This document shows positions 54,398 through 62,254 of a stretch of 64,000 nt of DNA, one piece after another (within the stretch, counting starts at the first letter, position 1; every line of letters starts with the position of its first letter). Position numbers and translations under genes: made by a program. Origin of the DNA: FEN-1297 sp964498065 (GTDB taxonomy: Bacteria > Bacteroidota > Ignavibacteria > Ignavibacteriales > Ignavibacteriaceae); the NCBI GenBank assembly GCA_964498065.1, contig CAZCFZ010000010.1:21353-85352 (forward strand), in the 5' to 3' direction. The notes beneath the pieces are model-generated. The model searched no databases and was not told where the DNA came from. It worked only from the letters and a program-made list of their open reading frames with translations.

Positions 54398-55015
54398 CTA
54401 TTTTCCGGGCTGTAAATTATTTTCCGCTTTTAATTCCATTATTCGTTCTACATATTTACCCAGTACATCGAACTCCAAATTAACGGTGTCGCCGGATTTT
54501 TTTGCAGAAAATATTGTCTCCTCCCATGTATGCGGAATTATTCCAACGGAAAACGTATCTTCTTTTAATTGAGCTACCGTCATACTAACCCCGTCAATTG
54601 CAACAGATCCTACAAAAATTAAATATTTTTTAAACTGCATCGGAATTTTAATTGTTAAAAAGTGGCTGCCTGACAATTCTTTAATTTCAATAATTTTTCC
54701 GGTAGTATCAATGTGTCCCAGTACAAAATGACCGCCTAATCTTGCGTCGGCTTTTAAAGGCCTTTCGAGGTTAACCATGTCTTCGACTTTTAAATAACCC
54801 AAATTTGTTTTTTTTAACGTCTCTTCAATTGTATCCACAGAAAATTCATCCGATGTCTTTTTAACTACGGTCAAACAAACACCATTTACGCTTACACTGC
54901 TTCCGATATCTAGGTCATCCATAACTTTTTTGGCAGAAAAAGTGAGTTGAAAAGCATCTCCCTTGGCCAGCTTTTTTATTAATTTTCCTGTTTCTTCAAC
55001 CAAACCTGTAAACAT
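54398..55015 (-). CDS. ribE: Riboflavin synthase, alpha subunit
   Basis: A 205-residue protein with two lumazine-binding repeats. The first opens MFTGLVEETG and holds GVCLTVV; the second has HFVLGHIDTTG and GVSMTVAQL. It makes riboflavin from two 6,7-dimethyl-8-ribityllumazine molecules. It lies 104 bp after ribD. No FMN riboswitch was recognised before ribD or ribE, so the rib genes appear to be constitutive within this run. Confidence 0.95.
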   Translation of the reverse strand: MFTGLVEETGKLIKKLAKGDAFQLTFSAKKVMDDLDIGSSVSVNGVCLTVVKKTSDEFSVDTIEETLKKTNLGYLKVEDMVNLERPLKADARLGGHFVLGHIDTTGKIIEIKELSGSHFLTIKIPMQFKKYLIFVGSVAIDGVSMTVAQLKEDTFSVGIIPHTWEETIFSAKKSGDTVNLEFDVLGKYVERIMELKAENNLQPGK

Positions 55016-55119
55016 TTTGTTTCCCTTTAATTAATTATAATAACTTATCGAATTTAAGTTTTCAAAAATAAACAAACAGACTGAATAGAAATTGGTGCGG
55101 GAAAATAAATGTGTTTAAT

Positions 55120-56208
55120 TTATTTGACAAGTTCTACCAATATATCATCACCGATTGTATCTACGGACTTTACTTTAACCTTTACAGCTTTTCGAATATC
55201 GTAAATTCCCAGATTACCTATTGTCGCCACTCCGTTCCCAAGAATTTTTGGTGTTAAAAATAAAAGAATATCATCATACAAATTATATTTAATAAAGGAA
55301 GTAAATATTTTATTACCTCCTTCAACCAGAACAGATGCAATATTTAATTTTCCTAACTCTCTTAGCGTACTTTTTAAATCAAGTTCTCCGTTTTCATCTT
55401 CCTTAACAAAAATAACATTTACACCTGAAGAAGAAAGTCTTTTAAATTTATTTTTCTTTCCGGCACTTTTTTGCGAAGTAATAACGATCAAATTTTTATC
55501 ATTATTATTCCTAAATAATTTACGATCACTTTTAAGCTTTAAATTTGTATCGAGGACAATTCTCTTAGGGTTTCTGCCTTCTGCCAATCTGACAGTAAGA
55601 TTGGGATCATCTTTTGCAACCGTACCAGCGCCAACCAAAACGGCATCGTATTTGGCCCTAAGAGAATGAACATATCTTCTGGAATCTACCGAAGAGACCC
55701 ATTTGGAATAGCCATTATAATCGGCAATTTTCCCGTCTAAAGTTTGAGCGGCTTTTAAAGTAATGTATGGAATTTTTTTGGAAATGTATTTGAAAAAAAA
55801 TTTATTCAATTTCTCACACTCTTTTTCCAGAATTCCTACTTTTACATCAACTCCTGCACCCTTTAATTTTTTGACACTCTTTCCGCAAACCAGCGGATTC
55901 ATATCAAGAGTTCCTATTACAACTCGTTTTATTTTCTTTTCAATTATTTTATCTACACATGGTGGTGTTTTACCATGATGACTGCATGGTTCGAGATTAA
56001 TAAAAAGAGTTGATCCTTCCAAATTTTCCGTTGCAGAATTAATAGCATTTATTTCCGCATGATTTTCACCGAATTTTTCATGATATCCCGCACCTATTAT
56101 GCGATCATTTTTTACGATAACACAACCAACTAAGGGATTCGGACTTACATTCCCCATTCCCTTTTTTGCAATCTCAATTGCCAATTGTATGTATGATTCG
56201 TCAGTCAA
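55120..56208 (-). CDS. ribD: Bifunctional riboflavin deaminase/reductase RibD
   Basis: A 362-residue two-domain enzyme. The N-terminal deaminase carries the zinc motifs HAEINAI and PCSHHGKTPPC. The C-terminal reductase (about 145-362) contains LRAKYDAVLVGAGTVAKDDP and VEGGNKIFTSF. It carries out the second and third steps of riboflavin synthesis. The gene begins 10 bp after greA and is followed by ribE. Confidence 0.95.
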   Translation of the reverse strand: MTDESYIQLAIEIAKKGMGNVSPNPLVGCVIVKNDRIIGAGYHEKFGENHAEINAINSATENLEGSTLFINLEPCSHHGKTPPCVDKIIEKKIKRVVIGTLDMNPLVCGKSVKKLKGAGVDVKVGILEKECEKLNKFFFKYISKKIPYITLKAAQTLDGKIADYNGYSKWVSSVDSRRYVHSLRAKYDAVLVGAGTVAKDDPNLTVRLAEGRNPKRIVLDTNLKLKSDRKLFRNNNDKNLIVITSQKSAGKKNKFKRLSSSGVNVIFVKEDENGELDLKSTLRELGKLNIASVLVEGGNKIFTSFIKYNLYDDILLFLTPKILGNGVATIGNLGIYDIRKAVKVKVKSVDTIGDDILVELVK

Positions 56209-56218
56209 ATGTAATTAT

Positions 56219-56695
56219 TTATTTAATATTTAAAATTTCAAATTCCAATAAACCGGCGGGGGCTTTTACTTTTACCTTTTCTCCGATTTTAGCACCCATT
56301 AATCCCTGTCCAACGGGTGAAGTAATAGATATTTTCCCCGCTTGAAAATCCGCTTCCTCGGGTGAGACAAGCGTATATTCGAACGATTTCAAATTCTTTA
56401 AATTTTTAATCGTAACGGTAGATAATATATGAATCTCGTTATCTTTAAACTGAGAGGGATCTATTACTCTTGCACGGGACAAAATACTTTCCAGCTTACT
56501 AATTCGCAATTCGAACAATCCTTGTTCTTCCTTAGCGGCGTCATATTCCGCATTTTCAGATAAATCGCCATACGATCGAGCTTCGGCAATTTTAGCTGCA
56601 ATTTCTTTTCTTCCGTTTGTCTTCATTTCCTGCAGCTCCTTCTCAAGCTCAACGAGTCTTTCTTTAGTTAAATATACAAAATTTGCTTCAGACAT
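56219..56695 (-). CDS. greA: Transcription elongation factor GreA
   Basis: A 158-residue GreA with a coiled-coil N terminus containing EARSYGDLSENAEYDAAKEEQ, the tip that enters the RNA polymerase secondary channel, and a C-terminal FKBP-like domain (SPVGQGLMGAKIGEKVKV). It rescues backtracked polymerase. A terminator just upstream (56737-56760) isolates the gene from the small tail-anchored-protein gene, so it probably starts the run greA-ribD-ribE-tilS-hpt-ftsH. Confidence 0.95.
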   Translation of the reverse strand: MSEANFVYLTKERLVELEKELQEMKTNGRKEIAAKIAEARSYGDLSENAEYDAAKEEQGLFELRISKLESILSRARVIDPSQFKDNEIHILSTVTIKNLKNLKSFEYTLVSPEEADFQAGKISITSPVGQGLMGAKIGEKVKVKAPAGLLEFEILNIK

Positions 56696-56727
56696 AATTA
56701 CTAACTCTCATTTGTTAATTGAGATTT

Positions 56728-56760
56728 AAAAAAAATTGCCACCGCATTTCAGCAGTGGCA
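56728..56760 (-). terminator. Rho-independent terminator between the small membrane-protein gene and greA
   Basis: A 9-bp stem (TGCCACTGC/GCGGTGGCA on the minus strand, 56760-56737) with a 6-base loop and one G-T pair is followed by A and a run of T (56736-56728). It ends transcription coming from 57269 before greA begins. Confidence 0.88.
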
Positions 56761-56894
56761 TATTAAAATTAAAAAATTTACCCTACTATGTCAAGAAATT
56801 TAATTATAGAAATTCTTGTTTTCCCGACTAATAATATTGGCTACGGTGTTGACCGTCATTTAAGCCAATGGAATGCTTTATGCAAATTCCATTT

Positions 56895-57269
56895 TTATAT
56901 TCTAGTTAGGAAAGAAGATAAAATAGATACAAGAATAATTGAAATAATAATAACAGTTGTTAATGAGATTATTTCTAATCTTTTTTTAAATTTTTTTGAT
57001 TCTATTAATTTGCTTTTTTCAGCTCTAGATCTATAATCCCCTTGCTTTATTTCCCAATAATTAGGTTTTGGAAGTGCAGAATATTTTTCCTTCATTTTCT
57101 TATCGCTTTTTAGAGAAAGTAACTTTAAATTTTTGACCGGAACGTTAAATTCATAACTATTTTTGACGTACCACCAGTCCAACGGTATATCTATTACAGC
57201 AATCAGTTTTTCGTCTTCTGTATATGATGAAAAATCATTTTCAGAAATTTTCGAAACAACATTTAACAT
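56895..57269 (-). CDS. Small tail-anchored membrane protein of unknown function
   Basis: A 124-residue protein. The N-terminal ~90 residues are soluble (EDEKLIAVIDIPLDWWYVKN), then a basic KKFKKRLE precedes one hydrophobic segment (about 100-119) at the very C terminus, giving a tail-anchored layout. No family is recognised. An overlapping plus-strand frame (56788-57036) is less convincing, because the minus-strand protein has coherent topology and is followed by a strong terminator. The gene stands alone before that terminator. Confidence 0.6.
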   Translation of the reverse strand: MLNVVSKISENDFSSYTEDEKLIAVIDIPLDWWYVKNSYEFNVPVKNLKLLSLKSDKKMKEKYSALPKPNYWEIKQGDYRSRAEKSKLIESKKFKKRLEIISLTTVIIISIILVSILSSFLTRI

Positions 57270-57584
57270 ATATGTACCCCGGATTTATTTTAATCTCAAT
57301 AAACTAAAATAATATATTTAATTTTTAAAATTTATCAAAGGTATTAGGATGCGAAATATATTCCATTTTTGATTTGAATTGCATCTTATAAATACGATTA
57401 ATACTGCAATATTTAGATTATAAATATAAACCTTTTATGAGATTTTTTTTAAACCGAAGTTATAAAAAACACTATTTTTATTATCGAAGAAATAATTAAA
57501 AAGTTTAGTACTTAGAATAAATTTCATAATTATGCTCCCAATACTTATGTTTTAGAATATATTTTCATAAAAATAAAAGATAGA
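57270..57584. other. Gene-free divergent gap of about 315 bp
   Basis: Very AT-rich sequence between two divergent genes. No RNA gene, palindrome of note or credible short frame was seen. It should hold two promoters, but none matches the TTG-N20-TAnnTTTG form seen elsewhere in the window. Confidence 0.5.
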
Positions 57585-58502
57585 ATGAAAAAAAGAGTAA
57601 TTATTACCGGTGCTTCCGGATTAATAGGTTTTAATCTTTGTAAAGAATTAATCAAAAGAGGGGATGAAATTACTATTTTCTCAAGAAAGCCGGATAAAAC
57701 AAAAAAAGAGATACAAGGGGCAGCCGATTATATTTATTGGAACTACAATAAACCGGAAGAATGGCAAAGCATAGTTGACGGTAAAAACGCAATTATTCAT
57801 TTAGCCGGAGCCAACATTTCCGGGAAAAGATGGACAAAAAAATATAAAAATGAGATATTAAAAAGCAGAATAGAAAGTACAAAAAATTTAATAAGTGCAA
57901 TTAACAAATCCACCGATAAACCTGAATGTTTTATAATTTCTTCTGCTGTAGGATATTACGGAAATGCCGGTGAAAAAATTTTGACGGAATTATCCGAACC
58001 CGGTTATGACTTTTTATCTATCGTATGTCAGCAGTGGGAAAACGCTTCAAAGGCAGTAGATAATTTAGAAATAAGACGTGTAAATATTCGAACCGGTATT
58101 GTTCTAAGTAATAATGCAGGTGCATTATATCGAATGCTTTTACCTTTTAAATTATTTATAGGAGGTCCATTGGGAAACGGCAGGCAATGGTTTCCTTGGA
58201 TACATATCGATGATATTGTTAGAATTTATATTCAAGCTTTGGATAATAAATTAATTAGTGGGCCAATAAACGCTGCTGCTCCGGGAATTATTTCTATGAA
58301 AGAATTCTCAAAAATTCTTGGCAAGATATTAAACAGACCCTCAATGTTTCCTGTTCCAAGAATAATTTTAAGACTGGTAATTGGTCAGGCTGCCGAATCT
58401 TTTTTAGCCAGCCAGAGAGTAATTCCTAAAAAATTATTAGAAAATGGATTTAAATTCAAATATGAGAATATACAGGACGCGCTGAATAATTTATTAAAAT
58501 AA
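57585..58502 (+). CDS. TIGR01777-family NAD-dependent epimerase/dehydratase
   Basis: A 305-residue extended-SDR protein. The Rossmann motif GASGLIGFNLCKELI lies at residues 8-22. IIHLAGANISGKRWTKKYK and SRIESTKNL near 70-110 are diagnostic of the TIGR01777 (YfcH/SulA) group. SSAVGYYGN supplies a YYG active-site-like motif. Substrate unknown. It converges on ahcY across a bidirectional terminator. Confidence 0.88.
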   Translation: MKKRVIITGASGLIGFNLCKELIKRGDEITIFSRKPDKTKKEIQGAADYIYWNYNKPEEWQSIVDGKNAIIHLAGANISGKRWTKKYKNEILKSRIESTKNLISAINKSTDKPECFIISSAVGYYGNAGEKILTELSEPGYDFLSIVCQQWENASKAVDNLEIRRVNIRTGIVLSNNAGALYRMLLPFKLFIGGPLGNGRQWFPWIHIDDIVRIYIQALDNKLISGPINAAAPGIISMKEFSKILGKILNRPSMFPVPRIILRLVIGQAAESFLASQRVIPKKLLENGFKFKYENIQDALNNLLK

Positions 58503-58503
58503 A

Positions 58504-58528
58504 AAAGGCTTGATTTTCACAAGCCTTT
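58504..58528. terminator. Bidirectional terminator between epimerase and ahcY genes
   Basis: AAAGGCTTG (58504-58512) and CAAGCCTTT (58520-58528) form a perfect 9-bp stem with a 7-base loop, flanked by A-rich sequence on the left and T-rich on the right. It can serve both convergent transcripts. Confidence 0.85.
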
Positions 58529-58553
58529 AAATTCATTTAAATATTATTTTTTA

Positions 58554-59882
58554 TTAATACCTGTAATAATCCGGTTTGAACGGACCTTCAACAGTAACTC
58601 CTATGTATTCAGCCTGCTTTTTTGTAAGTGTTTCCAATTCACATCCAAGCTTAGCTAAATGCAGCTTAGCCACCTTTTCATCCAGATGTTTCGGCAGAAC
58701 ATAAACTTTATTTTCATATTTTCCAGGATTAGTCCAAAGTTCAATTTGAGCTAAAGTTTGATTAGTAAATGAATTTGACATTACAAAAGAAGGATGACCT
58801 GTTGCACAGCCAAGATTTACCAATCTTCCTTCTGCTAAAACAATAATGTCTTTTCCGTCGATTGTATATTTATCAACCTGCGGCTTAATTGTATCCTTAG
58901 TATTTCCATAATTATTATTCAGCCAGGCCATATCTATTTCATTATCAAAATGGCCGATGTTACAAACTACCGCATTATGTTTCATATTTTTGAAATGTTT
59001 TTCGGTAACTATATCGGTATTCCCAGTCGCAGTTACTATTATGTCGGCTTCATGAACCGCATGTTCCAGAGTTTTTACCTGAAAGCCGCTCATCGCTGCC
59101 TGAAGAGCACATATCGGATCAACTTCAGTTACAATAACTCTTACTCCTGCACGAGATAATGATTCGGCAGAACCTTTTCCTACATCTCCATAGCCGCAGA
59201 CAACAGCTACTTTACCAGCAAGCATTAAGTCTGTTGCTCTTCTAATTGCATCTACAAGGGACTCACGACAGCCGTATTTATTATCAAATTTAGATTTAGT
59301 AACAGAATCATTTACATTAAAAGCAGGAATGGGCAATGTCCCTTTATTCATTCTATCATACAATCTATGGACACCGGTTGTTGTTTCTTCGGAAATCCCT
59401 TTGATACCTGAAACTAATTCCGGGTATTTATCTAGAATAGTATTTGTTAGATCACCGCCGTCGTCAAGTATCATAGTTAACGGCTTTTTATCTTCTCCAA
59501 AAAATAAAGTTTGATCTATACACCACTCATATTCTTCAGAAGTTTCACCTTTCCAGGCAAATACGGGAATACCCGCAGCAGCTATTGCAGCAGCAGCATG
59601 GTCTTGTGTTGAAAATATATTGCATGAAGACCATCTTACCTCAGCACCAAGCTCAACAAGCGTTTCAATTAATACGGCGGTTTGAATTGTCATATGCAAA
59701 CAGCCTGCTATACGTGCACCTTTAAGCGGTTTCTGTTTTCCATATTCTTCTCGAACTGCCATCAGCCCAGGCATTTCAGCTTCGGCTAATTTAATTTCTT
59801 TTCTGCCCCACTCTGCAAGAGAAATATCTTTCACTTTATAATCAACTTTTTTCTTATCTTTTTTATCCAATACTTGACTCAT
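58554..59882 (-). CDS. ahcY: Adenosylhomocysteinase
   Basis: A 442-residue S-adenosylhomocysteine hydrolase. The NAD-binding motif is VCGYGDVGKGSAESL, HMTIQTAVLIETL lies near residue 63, and CNIGHFDNEIDM and the C-terminal PFKPDYYRY are intact. It splits SAH to adenosine and homocysteine, relieving inhibition of methyltransferases. It lies 29 bp after metK, and the pair forms most of the SAM cycle. No Pfs/LuxS gene is in the window. Confidence 0.96.
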   Translation of the reverse strand: MSQVLDKKDKKKVDYKVKDISLAEWGRKEIKLAEAEMPGLMAVREEYGKQKPLKGARIAGCLHMTIQTAVLIETLVELGAEVRWSSCNIFSTQDHAAAAIAAAGIPVFAWKGETSEEYEWCIDQTLFFGEDKKPLTMILDDGGDLTNTILDKYPELVSGIKGISEETTTGVHRLYDRMNKGTLPIPAFNVNDSVTKSKFDNKYGCRESLVDAIRRATDLMLAGKVAVVCGYGDVGKGSAESLSRAGVRVIVTEVDPICALQAAMSGFQVKTLEHAVHEADIIVTATGNTDIVTEKHFKNMKHNAVVCNIGHFDNEIDMAWLNNNYGNTKDTIKPQVDKYTIDGKDIIVLAEGRLVNLGCATGHPSFVMSNSFTNQTLAQIELWTNPGKYENKVYVLPKHLDEKVAKLHLAKLGCELETLTKKQAEYIGVTVEGPFKPDYYRY

Positions 59883-59911
59883 TTTTCTTCCTTTTATAAT
59901 TGATAAAATTT

Positions 59912-61054
59912 TTAAGCATATTTCTTAAATACAGGGACAAGATCTAATTGTTCCCACGAAAATTCTTTCTCATTTCTGCCAAAATGCCCATATGCAGCAG
60001 TTTTTTGATAAATCGGGCGTCTTAAATTTAATCTTTTTATTATTCCTCTAGGCGTCATATCGACTTCTTTTGAAACCATTTTAGAAATTTCTTTATCAGG
60101 AATAACACCTGTACCATTAGTATTAACAAAAATAGATACCGGTTTTGCTACACCAATAGCATAAGCCACCTGCACGAGACATTCTTTGGCAAGTTTTGCA
60201 GCTACTATATTTTTAGCTATATGCCTTGCAGCGTAAGTTGCACTTCTATCTACTTTAGAAGGATCCTTTCCCGAAAAAGCTCCGCCGCCGTGAGGCGCCC
60301 AACCTCCGTAAGTATCTACTATAATTTTTCTTCCGGTTAAGCCGCTGTCTCCATGAGGCCCGCCTATTTCAAATCTTCCGGTAGGATTAACAAAATATTT
60401 TGTTTTATTATCAATATATTTCTGCGGGATTACTTTTTTAATTACATTTTGAATTACATCTTCTTTAATAGTTTTTTGCTTTGCATCTGCATCATGCTGA
60501 GTTGATATAACAACAGTATCTACACGAACAGGATTATTATTGTCGTCATATTCAATAGTTACTTGAGATTTTGCATCCGGACGAAGATATGGCATCAAGC
60601 CATTATTTCTCTTTCTTATATCGGCTAATTTTTTCACTAATTTATGAGCATACATAATAGGCATAGGCATCAATTCCGGTGTTTGATCGCATGCATAACC
60701 AAACATTAATCCCTGATCACCGGCACCGCCTTTATCAACACCCATAGCTATGTCGGGCGATTGAGAATGTATAGCATTAAGTACCGAACATGATTCGGAA
60801 TCAAATTTATAATCTGCGCTTGTATAACCAATCTTTTTAACAGTTTCTCTTACTATATCGGGGACTTCTATATAAGCATTGGTGGTAATTTCCCCTCCCA
60901 CTAAAACCAGCCCTGTTGTTACAAAAGTTTCACAAGCAACTCTTGCATTAGAATCTTGAGAATATATTGCATCTAAAATACCGTCGGAAATTGCATCGCA
61001 AACTTTATCCGGATGCCCTTCGGAAACGGATTCGGAAGTAAAAAGATATGACAT
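59912..61054 (-). CDS. metK: S-adenosylmethionine synthetase
   Basis: A 380-residue MetK. TSESVSEGHPDKVCD starts the N terminus; GAGDQGLMFGYA and GGAFSGKDPSKVDRS are the conserved nucleotide and metal loops. It makes SAM from methionine and ATP. It lies 35 bp after the nucleotidyltransferase gene and before ahcY. No SAM riboswitch is visible before the operon. Confidence 0.96.
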   Translation of the reverse strand: MSYLFTSESVSEGHPDKVCDAISDGILDAIYSQDSNARVACETFVTTGLVLVGGEITTNAYIEVPDIVRETVKKIGYTSADYKFDSESCSVLNAIHSQSPDIAMGVDKGGAGDQGLMFGYACDQTPELMPMPIMYAHKLVKKLADIRKRNNGLMPYLRPDAKSQVTIEYDDNNNPVRVDTVVISTQHDADAKQKTIKEDVIQNVIKKVIPQKYIDNKTKYFVNPTGRFEIGGPHGDSGLTGRKIIVDTYGGWAPHGGGAFSGKDPSKVDRSATYAARHIAKNIVAAKLAKECLVQVAYAIGVAKPVSIFVNTNGTGVIPDKEISKMVSKEVDMTPRGIIKRLNLRRPIYQKTAAYGHFGRNEKEFSWEQLDLVPVFKKYA

Positions 61055-61089
61055 TTTATATGTTTTCCTATTTTTAACTTTGAATTTAA

Positions 61090-62067
61090 TTAATAAAAAT
61101 CTATTTCCGATGAATCACCGGAGTTTAATCTCTTGAAAATTCCGCGAACTATAGAATTGTTGCCGATAATTGAATTTTCAAGCAACGACTTGCTTACTTG
61201 AGCATTTGATCCGACAATCGAATTCTTAATTATCGACTCTTCAATTTTACAACCGCTATCTATAGTGGCATATGGACCAATAATAGAATTAGATATTTCC
61301 GCATCATCCGCAATATACACCGGATTATTTACAACAACGTTTTTGAATTTCCTGCTGCTGCTTTTTACATCCAAAAGATATTGGTTAGTCGATAGCAAAG
61401 TTTCGGGTTTACCGCAGTCATACCAACCTTCGACAGGAAAAGTTGTTATTTTTTCACCGTCTTCTATCATCATTTGCAAAGCATCAGTCAGTTGCAATTC
61501 TCCTTTTGTTCTTACGTCTTTGTCTACAAGCTTATTTAGGCTTTTAATTAAAACCTCTGAGTTAGCAACATAATAAAGTCCAACTAATGCCAGGTTGGAT
61601 ACCGGAGTTTGAGGCTTTTCCACTAATTTTTTAATATAGCCGTTATTAATAACTGCAACACCAAATCTCCTGGGGTCATCAACTTCTTTTACTCCTAGAG
61701 ATGTTTTTTTATTTTTAAAAACATTTTTCAGGTTAACTTCAAAAATTGTATCGCCTAGAATTATAAAAATTTCATCGTCATCAAAAGTAGGTATGGCCGT
61801 ATAAATAGCGTGCCCAAGTCCTTCCATTTCTTTCTGTTCAACAAAATCGGCATCTATATTCGGATATGTATTCTGAACGAAATTTTTAATCATATCTCCG
61901 AGGTGCCCTATAACAAAAGTAGCCTTTCGAACACCTTCTTCAAGAAGTTTATCCAAGATATGTCCCAGAATAGGTTTACCGCCAACATTTAATAGTACTT
62001 TTGGTGTAGAAAATGTGTGCGGTTTTAATCTGCTGCCTAAACCGGCAACGGGTATTACTGCTCTCAT
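61090..62067 (-). CDS. Sugar-phosphate nucleotidyltransferase with C-terminal beta-helix
   Basis: From the ATG at 62067 this is a 325-residue enzyme. The nucleotide-binding signature GLGSRLKPHTFSTPK lies near its N terminus, and VEKPQTP and GWYDCGKPETL are typical of the glucose-1-phosphate thymidylyl/uridylyltransferase group. The last ~80 residues are hexapeptide repeats (NSIIGPYATI, NSIVGSNAQV, NSIIGNNSIV) forming a left-handed helix. The frame is open 30 bp further upstream, but that ATG falls inside the -7 promoter box. It heads an operon with metK and ahcY. Confidence 0.88.
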   Translation of the reverse strand: MRAVIPVAGLGSRLKPHTFSTPKVLLNVGGKPILGHILDKLLEEGVRKATFVIGHLGDMIKNFVQNTYPNIDADFVEQKEMEGLGHAIYTAIPTFDDDEIFIILGDTIFEVNLKNVFKNKKTSLGVKEVDDPRRFGVAVINNGYIKKLVEKPQTPVSNLALVGLYYVANSEVLIKSLNKLVDKDVRTKGELQLTDALQMMIEDGEKITTFPVEGWYDCGKPETLLSTNQYLLDVKSSSRKFKNVVVNNPVYIADDAEISNSIIGPYATIDSGCKIEESIIKNSIVGSNAQVSKSLLENSIIGNNSIVRGIFKRLNSGDSSEIDFY

Positions 62068-62094
62068 AACTATATAAGATTTATTTTTGGTGCA

Positions 62095-62126
62095 CAAAAT
62101 TACCTAATACCAAAAAGAATAACAAA
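62095..62126 (-). promoter_or_regulatory. Bacteroidota-type promoter of the nucleotidyltransferase-metK-ahcY operon
   Basis: On the minus strand TTTG (62126-62123), a 20-bp spacer, then TAATTTTG (62102-62095) match the consensus exactly. The box covers the alternative upstream ATG at 62097, which therefore cannot be the start. Confidence 0.68.
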
Positions 62127-62217
62127 TTATAAAGAAGTAATTAAAATACATTTAACTTTTATTAAAATTATTATAAAAATAGTTTCTTGAATAGATGGGT
62201 TTATTATTATTTTTTTT

Positions 62218-62225
62218 TAGTTTTG
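62218..62225 (+). promoter_or_regulatory. Candidate -7 box of the TPR-thioredoxin gene
   Basis: TAGTTTTG matches TAnnTTTG; the -33 position reads GATG rather than TTTG, so it is weaker. A start near 62230 leaves a leader of about 25 bases with GGAG. Confidence 0.4.
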
Positions 62226-62254
62226 TACAAGAATTAATATTACGGAGAAATAAA

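Noticed and set aside
55016..56218. FMN riboswitch near ribD/ribE
   Set aside because: The gap before ribD is 10 bp and that before ribE (104 bp) shows no multi-stem junction.
56788..57036. Plus-strand frame of 82 codons overlapping the tail-anchored protein gene
   Set aside because: It is hydrophobic by virtue of AT-rich antisense sequence, has no ribosome-binding site, and the minus-strand gene with terminator explains the region better.
61055..62254. SAM riboswitch before metK or the operon
   Set aside because: The gap before metK is 35 bp and the operon leader about 23 bases, too short; no conserved stem pattern was found.
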